DNA of 64,000 bases, taken from NCBI GenBank assembly GCA_031771865.1, contig JASISA010000027.1, positions 1,116,001 to 1,180,000 on the forward strand. The letters are read 5' to 3'. Below are positions 56,736 through 64,000 of the stretch, in pieces. This stretch comes from Nothophaeocryptopus gaeumannii. Taxonomy: Eukaryota > Ascomycota > Dothideomycetes > Mycosphaerellales > Mycosphaerellaceae. Each line of letters starts with the position of its first letter. The stretch's first letter is position 1. Below the pieces are notes generated by a model. It saw only the letters and a list, made by a program, of their open reading frames with translations. It was not told where the DNA came from and searched no databases. The translations under genes and the position numbers were made by a program.

Positions 56736-57756
56736 ATGGCGCTCGTAGTATGCTGCAGATACTGTGCGTTGTGCTCTTCAATCCGCTAATACCATCAAGG
56801 CAGTCGGGCAAATCACCTCAACATCCTCAATGATTGATAATCTCGCTCAATGCCGCAATGTGATCCAGAAAGCCGTCGCGAGAGGTGCAAAGGTGCAACA
56901 CTTCTGCACCGTTTTGGCGACAGACTTGCTTACCGCACGGCAGATAGGCAGTATTCCTCCCTGAAGCCAGCGACTACATTGGCAGGTCGCCAGAAGAAAG
57001 CGTGTCCCTATGCAAGCCAGTAAGCAAGTCGCCATTCGTAATTGGCCTACAAGAAGACGCAAAGGAGCATTCGCTGCCCATCTCTGTCGGCATCCACGAG
57101 CCAAGTGACGACCCAAACAGCAAGCGAATCAAGAATACGCTCATCTGGATCAATGAAAATGGCGAAATCGCCCATCGGTATCAGAAGGTCCACCTCTTCG
57201 ACCTGGAGATCAAAGACGGGCCCATCATGAAAGAGAGCAATATTATCGAGCCCGGCAACGAGGTCTTGAACCCTTTCGACAGCCCCGTAGGAAAGATAGG
57301 ATCAATGATCTGCTTTGATCTGCGCTTTCCAGAGATCGCTCTGGCACTCAAGCGACAACATGCAGATATTCTGCTTTACCCTTCAGCATTCACGGTGCCA
57401 ACTGGCAAAGCTCACTGGCTGCCGCTTCTCCGCGCTCGAGCGATTGAGTGCGAGTGCTATGTGATCGCAGCTGCTCAAGCTGGCCCTCACAGCGAGAAGC
57501 GCACTAGCTACGGTCACAGTATCGTCATTGACCCCTGGGGTGAGGTCGTGGCGGAATTGGGAGGGGAGAAGGAAGACGAGCCAGAAGTCATCTTTGCAGA
57601 AATTGACTTTGAGAAGTTGGAGAAGGTCCGAACCCAGATGCCACTTTTGAGACGAACGTAAGTGCATATCATCTGCCGGGTTCCCACGCAGATGGAATTA
57701 TTTGGCGAACAAGCTAACAAGCCTGGTTCTGCAGAGATGTATACCCTGAAGTTTAG
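56736..57756 (+). CDS. NIT2: Deaminated glutathione amidase (Nit1 type; yeast Nit2)
   Basis: Carbon-nitrogen hydrolase of 277 residues that hydrolyses deaminated glutathione, a metabolite-repair reaction. Exons are 56736-56744 (only MAL), 56800-56892, 56948-57657 and 57735-57756. The order is MAL|AVGQITST, RGAK|AVFLPEASDYI, LLRRT|DVYPEV. Catalytic triad: Glu in FLPEASD, Lys in YQKVHLFD, Cys in MICFDLRFPE. The family tag KRTSYGHSIVIDPWG separates Nit1 from omega-amidase (Nit2 of animals). Length fits the family. The third acceptor must be GATAG just before GCAGTATTC; the next AG downstream would break the frame. Convergent with the DHODH gene, 18 bp apart. Confidence 0.93.
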
Positions 57757-57774
57757 AGCATGTAGTCGCACGAC

Positions 57775-58800
57775 TTACTTCAAATTTCCGGACAATATGC
57801 TCTCAAAGACCTTGACTCCCTCCCGTCCAAGTGCCGTGCCAACTCCAACAACCTTCGCACCAACAATCTGCATCCTTTGAAATCCCGCCTGATCACTCAC
57901 ACCTCCGATCCCGATGATGTTAATCTGCCGCAAGTTCTCGTGCTTATCAAGCATGTTTCGAATTGTCTTTACATTCCCCAGCGCCAGCGGATGCAATGGA
58001 GCGCCCGCCATACCTCCAATCCCTGCCCCCGATACTGAAGCCAGCGCCGGAGTTCCATCTGCATCACTCAAAACCAGACTCGATCCCAGCGTATTCGTCG
58101 CGGTAATGAAATTAACGGGACACTCTGGCCTGCTCGCCTCCAGCAACGCATCGACCAATATCTGAAATTGATCATGATAAGTATAAGGAGGCGTCTTAAT
58201 TCCAATCGCCACCCTCTTCTCCCCCTCCTCCTGTCCCTCTTCCACCTTATTTCTCTCCTCCCCCAAAGCCCTCAAATACTCCCCCAAGCTCTCCCCTTCA
58301 TACGCCGGCGGCGGCTTCTCCGGTATATTCGGGCAAGACAAATTAATCTCCATACACAACGGATTGCTCATGTTCTGTTGAGCCTTCTGAATCATTCGGT
58401 AGCAGTCTACTACTGCTTTTGCGCTGCCTGTTACTGAGACGATGAACGGTTTCTTCTGTCGTAGTTCTGCTGGCTGGAGTTTGGAATCTGTTATTACTCT
58501 TGTGATTATTGCGAGGTAGGTTGAGAAGGGAAGGGGACTGTAGCCAAGTGTGTTCAAGGACCCGCTGTATTGGGGCGGTGCTGTTCCTTGGGCAATGTTG
58601 GCTGGTCTGGAGGTATGGGAGGAAGAGTCGAAGAATGTGTATTGGTGGACGGAGGAGTCATGTTCGAAGCCGTGGAGGAGGCTAGTTCGAGTTGTGACTG
58701 CGCCTGTGTGTGGACAATCAAAGAGAGACTGAAGGTCTTCGAATGTGGTTGCCCATGGGTTGGAGGAGTTGATGAGTGGTGGGTTGATAGGGGGAAGCAT
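57775..58800 (-). CDS. Dihydroorotate dehydrogenase, class 1A type
   Basis: Single exon, ATG 58800, 341 residues. Catalyses dihydroorotate to orotate in pyrimidine synthesis. There is no mitochondrial presequence or membrane helix, unlike the class 2 enzyme of most fungi. Flavin and substrate motifs: NPWATTFEDLQSLFD near the N-terminus, LNTLGYSPLPFSTYL, then MEINLSCPNI with the catalytic-base Cys that marks class 1 (class 2 has Ser). Later come VAIGIKTPPYTY, INIIGIGGVSDQAGFQRM and VGVGTALGREG. A Glu/Lys-rich insertion (EERNKVEEGQEEGEKR) lies before VAIGIK. Class 1A enzymes use fumarate and are cytosolic. Whether this is the housekeeping enzyme or an extra paralogue cannot be told here. Confidence 0.87.
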   Translation of the reverse strand: MLPPINPPLINSSNPWATTFEDLQSLFDCPHTGAVTTRTSLLHGFEHDSSVHQYTFFDSSSHTSRPANIAQGTAPPQYSGSLNTLGYSPLPFSTYLAIITRVITDSKLQPAELRQKKPFIVSVTGSAKAVVDCYRMIQKAQQNMSNPLCMEINLSCPNIPEKPPPAYEGESLGEYLRALGEERNKVEEGQEEGEKRVAIGIKTPPYTYHDQFQILVDALLEASRPECPVNFITATNTLGSSLVLSDADGTPALASVSGAGIGGMAGAPLHPLALGNVKTIRNMLDKHENLRQINIIGIGGVSDQAGFQRMQIVGAKVVGVGTALGREGVKVFESILSGNLK

Positions 58801-59263
58801 TTTGGGTTTGGAACATACTGTGTGATTCAACTCTGGGAGTAAGAGCGATCTCTCAATACTTGTTTAGAACCATCTCATGTCTGCTTGTCTCTCTGCTCAC
58901 GTGACAGCAACTGAAAGTGTTGCGGGCAATCACTGCTGGCCGTGATAAAAATGAGGGAAAGCGCCAAGACCTCGGCTTTCAATGTCACCTACTACTTTAT
59001 CTGTTGAACTGACCATAACGCTGCACATACGATGCTACAACATACTACTGTGATGAAGGGGGATAGAACTGATGTTGTAGAAACAAGAATTGATTGATTG
59101 ATCGACGGAGGGGAATCTGGTCAATTCCTGGGACCCATGTCGGACCACCAGCCAAGCCTCCTCCACTCTCCACTCCTTCAATCGCACACCGCCCATTTCC
59201 AATCACAGATCAAATTTTTTTAGCTTTTATAAATAATTTTGATTTTTCCCTCTCATCCAATCA
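58801..59263. other. Intergenic between DHODH and tRNA-Ser
   Basis: Ends in an A/T-rich stretch with TATAAATAA at about 59228, just upstream of the tRNA. No gene seen. Confidence 0.45.
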
Positions 59264-59419
59264 GGCGTTGTAGCAAAGTGGTTACGTGAGTTTGACCTCG
59301 CTTCATATTTCATGGGGCCTCCACATACTGACTGCCATCTAGTGCGATTGACTAGAACGTCGTTGACGAATTGCTATCAATTCCCTTCGGGGGCGTAGGT
59401 TCGAATCCTGCCAACGTCG
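59264..59419 (+). tRNA. tRNA-Ser(AGA) interr. by D-arm GT-AG insert and anticodon intron
   Basis: Two inserts must be removed to fold the gene. The acceptor GGCGTTG (59264-59270) pairs with CAACGTC (59412-59418), discriminator G. The T arm is GTAGG-TTCGAAT-CCTGC and the variable arm CCC-TTCG-GGG. The anticodon stem is ATTGA/TCAAT; the loop is CTAGAA plus A after removing 18 nt at the usual 37/38 site, anticodon AGA. The D arm is split. GCA then AAGTGGTTAC ends at 59285, and its partner TGC begins at 59343. Between them lie 57 nt (59286-59342) that begin GTGAGT, contain ACTGAC and end CTAG. Without it GCA/TGC pairs perfectly and A14, G15, G18, G19 and A21 are all canonical. The A and B boxes are intact. 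Whether the D-arm insert is removed in vivo is unknown. Confidence 0.78.
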
Positions 59420-59452
59420 GTTTGCCTGTGAGGTTTACTCTCATTCACGACG

Positions 59453-59485
59453 TTGCCCAAGATACTTGGGCAAACCCGCTTTTTT
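59453..59485 (+). terminator. Hairpin and T6 run downstream of tRNA-Ser
   Basis: TTGCCCAAG (59453-59461) and CTTGGGCAA (59465-59473) form a 9-bp stem with a 3-base loop, followed by CCGC and TTTTTT at 59480-59485, a strong Pol III stop. No T-run of four or more lies between the tRNA end and this site, so the primary transcript may include the hairpin. The tRNA 3' flank GTTTGCC could pair instead with GGCAAAC of the hairpin. Confidence 0.6.
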
Positions 59486-59867
59486 GGCCGATTTGGGGGA
59501 CTTCTTGACCCTCAGAGAAGAGTTACTACTGTCTTTTGCCGTATGATCAATCCTTCGGGCTGTCTAGTCGCAGAAGAAGATTTACTTTTGATCACTATGG
59601 TTGTGTGCCATGCTGGAAGGTAATGAAAACTTCCGAGGTTCGCGATCTTTTGGAGTCTAACACACTTCAACTATGCTCAAGACGTGAGGTATTGAAGCTC
59701 AGTTAACATTTGTGGCTTGACTTGATCATTCAAAGGACATCATGGAATACGAAAGATCTTGTCGTCGTCGTTGCAACGTAATTCATGCATACGGAGTTGA
59801 TCGATTGCTAGTCTCAGTCTAGATAACATAAGTTATTCGCAGCTTCTAAGCCTCAATCTTTTGGTAG
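59486..59867. other. Intergenic
   Basis: No supported gene. Confidence 0.4.
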
Positions 59868-60230
59868 CTATATACATTCGACCTTGGGGTATCCTGATCC
59901 AAGAAATGGTCTCCATGCTTGAACACATCCGTTGTTCCTAGCAAGACATATGATTCCAGATTGACCCTTGACTTTTACGTATTGTCGATGACGAGCGCTT
60001 TCCGTCCATGTCGAACGCAGACAATGCACGCTCGATAGGACAGCAGCGACCAAGGGCATGCGAGAGAGCTCATTGTTTCTATCGTCTGTGAGCAAACTCC
60101 TGGACATACCAGTAGCGATGGCAATAGCGTAGAACCATGTCAAAAGACCAGCAGTGAACTTTGTCATTCGCCCTCGCACTTCGCATGCTGCTTGGATTAG
60201 GCGAGGTTCTGTCCGAGTGTTCGCTGACAT
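59868..60230 (-). CDS. Possible small protein, 120 residues
   Basis: Open frame from ATG 60230. A moderately hydrophobic segment (FTAGLLTWFYAIAIATG) near residue 30 follows a short basic N-terminus, then SRSLLTDDRNNELSRMPLVA. It could be a small mitochondrial or membrane protein. No family is recognised and the C-terminal half looks unstructured, so the true end may lie at a splice site. Confidence 0.35.
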   Translation of the reverse strand: MSANTRTEPRLIQAACEVRGRMTKFTAGLLTWFYAIAIATGMSRSLLTDDRNNELSRMPLVAAVLSSVHCLRSTWTESARHRQYVKVKGQSGIICLARNNGCVQAWRPFLGSGYPKVECI

Positions 60231-60491
60231 CTTCAACTCTCGTGTCTCGTGAGATCGAGTCGGGAACAGTTCGCTGGCTTTGTCCGTGCTCGTCTTAGAC
60301 TGCCACGACGGATGACACGATGGGTTTTGGTCTCGGCCCGGGAGTCGTGGCTTTCGAACGCAGAGATCTGGAGTACTGTTCCTTCTCGAGCTTTTTTATT
60401 CGCTGAGCAATCGGCAGTTCAACACTGTGCCAAAGCACTTCGATTCTCATTCAACTTCACGACCTCATAACCGCATCTCTCATAAACCTCA

Positions 60492-61259
60492 TCATCTCCA
60501 CCCTCCAACCCTCCCCTCATCCCACCTGCCCTTCCTCTCCCTCCTCAAAAACGCCGTCTTCCTCCCTTCCTTAACCCTCCTCGCGAAATCCGCAACCTCC
60601 CTCTCACTAGCCATGCCATCGTCCTCCAGCCAACTCTCCTGAACTCCCCTCACCAGCAATTCCTGCTCTTGCACACTGGCATTCAATCGCTGATATAAAG
60701 CCATGGGACTGAAATCCTTCAATGCATTTTCTGTCTCGTTTAGCTTTGAACGATGCTGTTGTTCCAAGGCGCGAAGGGCTAGTAGGCGGGATTGTGTTCG
60801 TTCGCGGAGAGAGGTGAGTTGGGCTTCGGTTTCTGAGAGTTTGTTTGATAATTGGAGATTGCTCTCGATTATAGGTGACAAATAACCTTCTGACGCCGGT
60901 ATTGCGGGATGCGTAGTCGAAGGATTTGAGAGTAATGCTGCTTGCAGACCATGGTTCTCTAGTAGATGGTGAAGGTCCTGTGTAGACTTGTCTTTCAAGC
61001 TCTCCGGAAGCCAATTGCTTTCAATAGCTGGTATCGAAGGCTGGAGCTGTTGTGGTCGCTGAGGATGATACGGCTGGCTGCCGTCTAGCTCGGAGACCTC
61101 ATGCTGTACATGGCCTGGAGGAGGTGGTGGGAGTGGAGGTCCTCTCTGTGGAGCGCTTGTGCCTGAGGGCTGTTTCGGCGGAGGTGCTGGCGGAGTCGAT
61201 GAGTAGTAGCTCGGCACGGCCTGGGGTTGCGGCGAATATGGTTGTGGTGTATATGACAT
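60492..61259 (-). CDS. VPS37: ESCRT-I subunit Vps37 (Mod(r) domain)
   Basis: Single exon, ATG 61259, 255 residues. The first 70 residues are Pro/Gln/Tyr-rich (YSPQPQAVPSYY, then PPLPPPPPGH), as in many fungal Vps37 proteins. The Mod(r) region starts at DLHHLLENHGLQAALLSNP near residue 100. Coiled-coil helices follow (ESNLQLSNKLSETEAQLTSL, then LLALRALEQQHRSKLNETE), and LYQRLNASVQEQELLVRGVQESWLE marks the conserved end. The final basic segment (ADFARRVKEGRKTAFLRRERKGRW) is typical of the family. Vps37 works with Vps23, Vps28 and Mvb12 in sorting ubiquitinated cargo to multivesicular bodies. The frame opens a few codons upstream, but the ATG at 61259 precedes the SYTPQPY start. Confidence 0.88.
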   Translation of the reverse strand: MSYTPQPYSPQPQAVPSYYSSTPPAPPPKQPSGTSAPQRGPPLPPPPPGHVQHEVSELDGSQPYHPQRPQQLQPSIPAIESNWLPESLKDKSTQDLHHLLENHGLQAALLSNPSTTHPAIPASEGYLSPIIESNLQLSNKLSETEAQLTSLRERTQSRLLALRALEQQHRSKLNETENALKDFSPMALYQRLNASVQEQELLVRGVQESWLEDDGMASEREVADFARRVKEGRKTAFLRRERKGRWDEGRVGGWR

Positions 61260-61560
61260 TGTTCTCCAGATCGCCTTCACGGCGGCATGTTCATGTAGAA
61301 GTCAAGGCGCATGTGATATAGTTGGTGGTTGGGTTATGTTCTAGAAGATCTCCAGCTGACGACGAGTTCCTGGCAACTGTCACTTCCGTCTGTAACCTTA
61401 ACTTACAAGTCTATGTAACACTACATTCGACATGACAATACATGAGAGATACTCGCGGTAGCACTGATATTGCAATGCGGCGTCGTAAGAGAAATATCGA
61501 ATGTCTACGAGCCTCTGAACCCAAACACGATTCCACGAACGGCACACTCCTCCCACCACG
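61260..61560. other. Divergent intergenic region (VPS37 / SGM1)
   Basis: About 300 bp shared by two trafficking genes transcribed outward. No motif assigned. Confidence 0.45.
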
Positions 61561-64000
61561 ATGAGCTCTCAAAAGAAGGGCGGTTGGGGTTCCGTCTTCT
61601 CTGGCGCAATATCCAACCTCGAATCGCGACTCGACTCGATCCTAGCCGATGAGGGTGAAGCTGCTGCCGCCGCTCAAGCACGCGCAGCCAGCAATCAGTC
61701 CACCGGGAACCGACCGCGCACGAATTCAGGCAGACTCGCTGCGCCTTCATCCAATGCCTCTGCTGCTGGCTCTAGAGATGCCTCGCGGACACGGGTCAAT
61801 GATCGATTGGCAGAGAGGTTGGCAAGAGCTACAGCACACAAACCGCCTTCCAGAGTGTCGACACCTGTCAACGATGCGGACAGTGGCAGGTCGAGTGGAG
61901 AGTCAAGACGGGAAGAGGAAGTGCCCAGATCAGTGCCTGAGATAGAGATTGAGAAGTCGGAGGTCGAGGAACAAAAGGCGACTGAAGAAGAGAACACAAA
62001 TGGCGACGATGCAATCAAGGCTCCTGCAGAGGAGCCAGGCTCTCTGACTACATCTACGCTTCCGATCAACCCGGCGCGTATTTCGATCGATAGCCCGCGA
62101 CCTTCTACAGAGTTCACACCGGACGAGTCTTCCGCGAGACCTTCACTGGAATATTCAAATGGCATACAAACGCCTTCTAAGAGTGCAGTCGAACTGCAAG
62201 CAGAGCTGGAGCATATGAGATCGGACTACGCGAAGGCGGAGACACAGCGCCAGGAAGAGATGCATGCCTACATGGAACGTATAGATGCCTTGCAAGCTAA
62301 GCTCACATACCTGGCGAAGGAGACAGTGGCTGCTGCGAAGCAGGCCAATGCTGCTGCTGGTGCTGGAAGTACAGAGAAGCAAATGGCTGAGAAAGATGAG
62401 AAGATTGCGCTCTTGATGGAGGAGGGCGAGAAGCTTAGCAAGAATGACATGCAACGCCTACAGACAATCAAGAAGCTGAGAGCCAAAACCACCGAGGACG
62501 AGAAGAGCAGCGCTGAGCTGAAGAGGAGATTGGAGCGAGTGGAGAAGTCAGAGGCCGATCTCAAGGCCAAGGTGCGGAGGTTTGAAGTATCGGAGCGACA
62601 GGCTGCTGAGAAGGTCAAACAGATTGCTGCCATCGAGAAGCAGGTCGAGGAGCTGTGGGTAGATCGCGAGAACGCCGCTGAGCTAGTTCGAACTCTCACG
62701 ACACAGTTGAAAGAGGCAAGGGAGAAAGCGGCAAAGGCCGAACAAGAGGCTGCCAGTAAGGCTTCCGAGGCTGACAAGGGCAGAATCGCAGATTTGCAGA
62801 ACGAGCTTGAGGATGCTCAAATCGAGAAGAAACTTGCCGAGGATAGGGCGGCGTCGGAGATCAAGAAGGCGAAAGAGGAGGCTGATCGTCAGCGAGAGAA
62901 GTTTGGCGTACGAGAGTTGGAGATGAAGAATGAGATTCATGGGCTGGAGTCTCGGCTGGAAGCGATGCGCGCAAGAGCGGAGGAGGCGACCTCATCTGGC
63001 GGATCAACTGATGGCGAGAGCAGCGTGAAGCTGATGCGACAGGTCGAGACATTGCAACAGCAGTACGCACTTGCGAAGGGTAATTGGGAGACCATTGAGG
63101 GTTCTCTCAATGCAAGAGTCGCGGCGCTGGAGAAGGAGAGGGATGACTCCAGCAGAAGAGAAGGAGAGTTCAGAAAGAAAGCCAGAGATTCTGTGACGAA
63201 AGCTAGAAAAGCTGAAGAGGAGCTCGAGAGCACGGCAGACCGAATTAGGACCCTCGAACAAGAGATCAAGTCCCAGCAGGAGCAGATTGACTGCCTCCAA
63301 TCCAGGCTGAATCAATCCGAAACCTCTCTCAGCGATGCCAAGTCTGACTTCGACCGCCAACGCAAACTGTGGGAGACAGAAACCGCCTCACGTCTGGAAG
63401 AAGAAAAGTTGAAATGGCGAAAAGAACACGCCCACCTTGCTGCCCTTCAATCACCCACTGCATCCTCCCGCAAAGCCTCCGCAGCAGACTACATCACCGC
63501 CAGAGGCTCCAAACCTCTGACACGCATGACCTCCTACGACCTAGCAGCACTCCACACCGACTACCAACGACCTCACAGCTCCTCTCGGCGAGGCTCACAT
63601 ATTCCTACTCCAATCTCAGCAGCATCCGCCCGCGGGTATCCAGGCCCAGGCACAGGAACACCCACCGAAGCCTGTCCCTCAATCTCCCGCCGCGAATCAA
63701 CCCTATCCTTCGATCCCATACCCGCAAACAATATCCCACCAACCCCATCCATTGAAATCGATACTCGTCGTCTAAGCGAAGACTTCTCGCCCCAACGCAC
63801 AATCGCAGACCTCGTATCCGCCACCTCAACAGCCGGACCCGGCGGCGCTGGGCCGAGCGTCCAACTCGTGGAACGCATGTCCCAACTCGTCCGGAAACTC
63901 GAGTCCGAGAAAGCGAGTTTCAAAGATGAGTTGCAAAGACTGTCGCAGCAGAGGGATGAAGCGAGGAATCAAGTTGTTGAGTTGATGCGAGAAGTCGAGA
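61561..64000 (+). CDS. SGM1: Golgin Sgm1/TMF1, 5' part
   Basis: Open from ATG 61561 to the right edge (813 codons, no intron), so the 3' end is missing. The start MSSQKKGGWGSVFSGAISNLESRLDSIL is the conserved N-terminus of TMF/Sgm1 golgins. A Ser/Thr/Pro-rich stretch follows to about residue 200, then continuous coiled coil. The TMF DNA-binding-like segment KDEKIALLMEEGEKLSKND is near residue 278. A loop with AADYITARGSKPLTRMTSYDL near residue 640 is followed by the start of the C-terminal conserved domain VQLVERMSQLVRKLESEKASF near residue 765. Sgm1 binds Ypt6/Rab6 and tethers vesicles at the Golgi. Confident family; the C-terminal Rab-binding end cannot be checked. Confidence 0.9.
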   Translation, partial: MSSQKKGGWGSVFSGAISNLESRLDSILADEGEAAAAAQARAASNQSTGNRPRTNSGRLAAPSSNASAAGSRDASRTRVNDRLAERLARATAHKPPSRVSTPVNDADSGRSSGESRREEEVPRSVPEIEIEKSEVEEQKATEEENTNGDDAIKAPAEEPGSLTTSTLPINPARISIDSPRPSTEFTPDESSARPSLEYSNGIQTPSKSAVELQAELEHMRSDYAKAETQRQEEMHAYMERIDALQAKLTYLAKETVAAAKQANAAAGAGSTEKQMAEKDEKIALLMEEGEKLSKNDMQRLQTIKKLRAKTTEDEKSSAELKRRLERVEKSEADLKAKVRRFEVSERQAAEKVKQIAAIEKQVEELWVDRENAAELVRTLTTQLKEAREKAAKAEQEAASKASEADKGRIADLQNELEDAQIEKKLAEDRAASEIKKAKEEADRQREKFGVRELEMKNEIHGLESRLEAMRARAEEATSSGGSTDGESSVKLMRQVETLQQQYALAKGNWETIEGSLNARVAALEKERDDSSRREGEFRKKARDSVTKARKAEEELESTADRIRTLEQEIKSQQEQIDCLQSRLNQSETSLSDAKSDFDRQRKLWETETASRLEEEKLKWRKEHAHLAALQSPTASSRKASAADYITARGSKPLTRMTSYDLAALHTDYQRPHSSSRRGSHIPTPISAASARGYPGPGTGTPTEACPSISRRESTLSFDPIPANNIPPTPSIEIDTRRLSEDFSPQRTIADLVSATSTAGPGGAGPSVQLVERMSQLVRKLESEKASFKDELQRLSQQRDEARNQVVELMREVE

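Noticed and set aside
59286..59350. Anticodon CGC or TCG in the unspliced 5' half of tRNA-Ser
   Set aside because: The stems GTTTGA/TCAAT do not pair properly and no U33 precedes a sensible anticodon. The fold using ATTGA/TCAAT with AGA is complete.
1..64000. CRISPR arrays, bacterial operons, rRNA genes or an intact transposase
   Set aside because: None were seen. The introns, tRNA intron types and protein families are eukaryotic.

Overview
The window is nuclear DNA of a filamentous ascomycete (Pezizomycotina). Genes are dense and carry few, short GT-AG introns (about 45-80 nt) with branch sites of the CTGAC/CTAAC type just upstream of the acceptor. The gene set (Npr3, Iml2, a LOV/RGS protein, Git1-like and Dip5-like transporters, a HeLo-domain relic, an expanded F-box family) is typical of that group. 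Dothideomycetes is my guess from the overall flavour of the proteins, not something the sequence proves. Exon boundaries were set by eye from reading-frame continuity and family resemblance. Most spliced genes were also checked for a total length divisible by three.

Layout. 1-6.8 kb: the 5' end of NPR3 running off the left edge, a mitochondrial 2-oxodicarboxylate carrier, a small unidentified terminal exon, a Git1-like permease and a divergent SET-domain gene. 6.8-9.9 kb: no convincing gene, but a 110-bp foldback element with 9-bp direct repeats. 9.9-22.2 kb: an F-box neighbourhood with one unrelated F-box-like gene and five diverged copies of a single F-box family. At least four copies are broken by nonsense codons (mostly CAA/CAG to TAA/TAG), frameshifts or a 7-bp tandem duplication. 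CDC55 (PP2A B subunit) and a small membrane protein sit among them. 22.8-24.6 kb: a GH13 alpha-glucosidase in one frame interrupted by two TGA codons. 26.1-31.7 kb: a Dip5-type amino-acid permease with a degenerate minisatellite in intron 2, and a 992-residue low-complexity protein. 33.4-35.2 kb: relics of a HeLo-domain gene and of a GNAT acetyltransferase.

35.9-50.2 kb: a LOV/RGS-like photoreceptor candidate, IML2, a small catalase-like protein, a secreted HExxH peptidase, tRNA-Arg(ACG), TMA20, a SUZ-domain protein and a secreted PI-PLC-like protein. 50.5-64 kb: a bHLH factor, a hypothetical protein, an unresolved short-exon region, a Nit1-type amidase convergent with a class-1A-type dihydroorotate dehydrogenase, an unusual tRNA-Ser gene, VPS37, and the 5' part of a Sgm1/TMF golgin.

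The most unusual object is the tRNA-Ser(AGA) gene at 59264-59419. Its D arm is split by a 57-nt insert that looks like a spliceosomal GT-AG intron, in addition to a normal 18-nt anticodon-loop intron. Removing both inserts gives a fully canonical type-II tRNA. The housekeeping genes do not form an operon-like pathway. The themes are nutrient sensing and transport (Npr3, carriers, permeases), trafficking (Vps37, Sgm1), translation (Tma20, tRNAs) and a decaying accessory block of F-box, HeLo, GH13 and GNAT genes.
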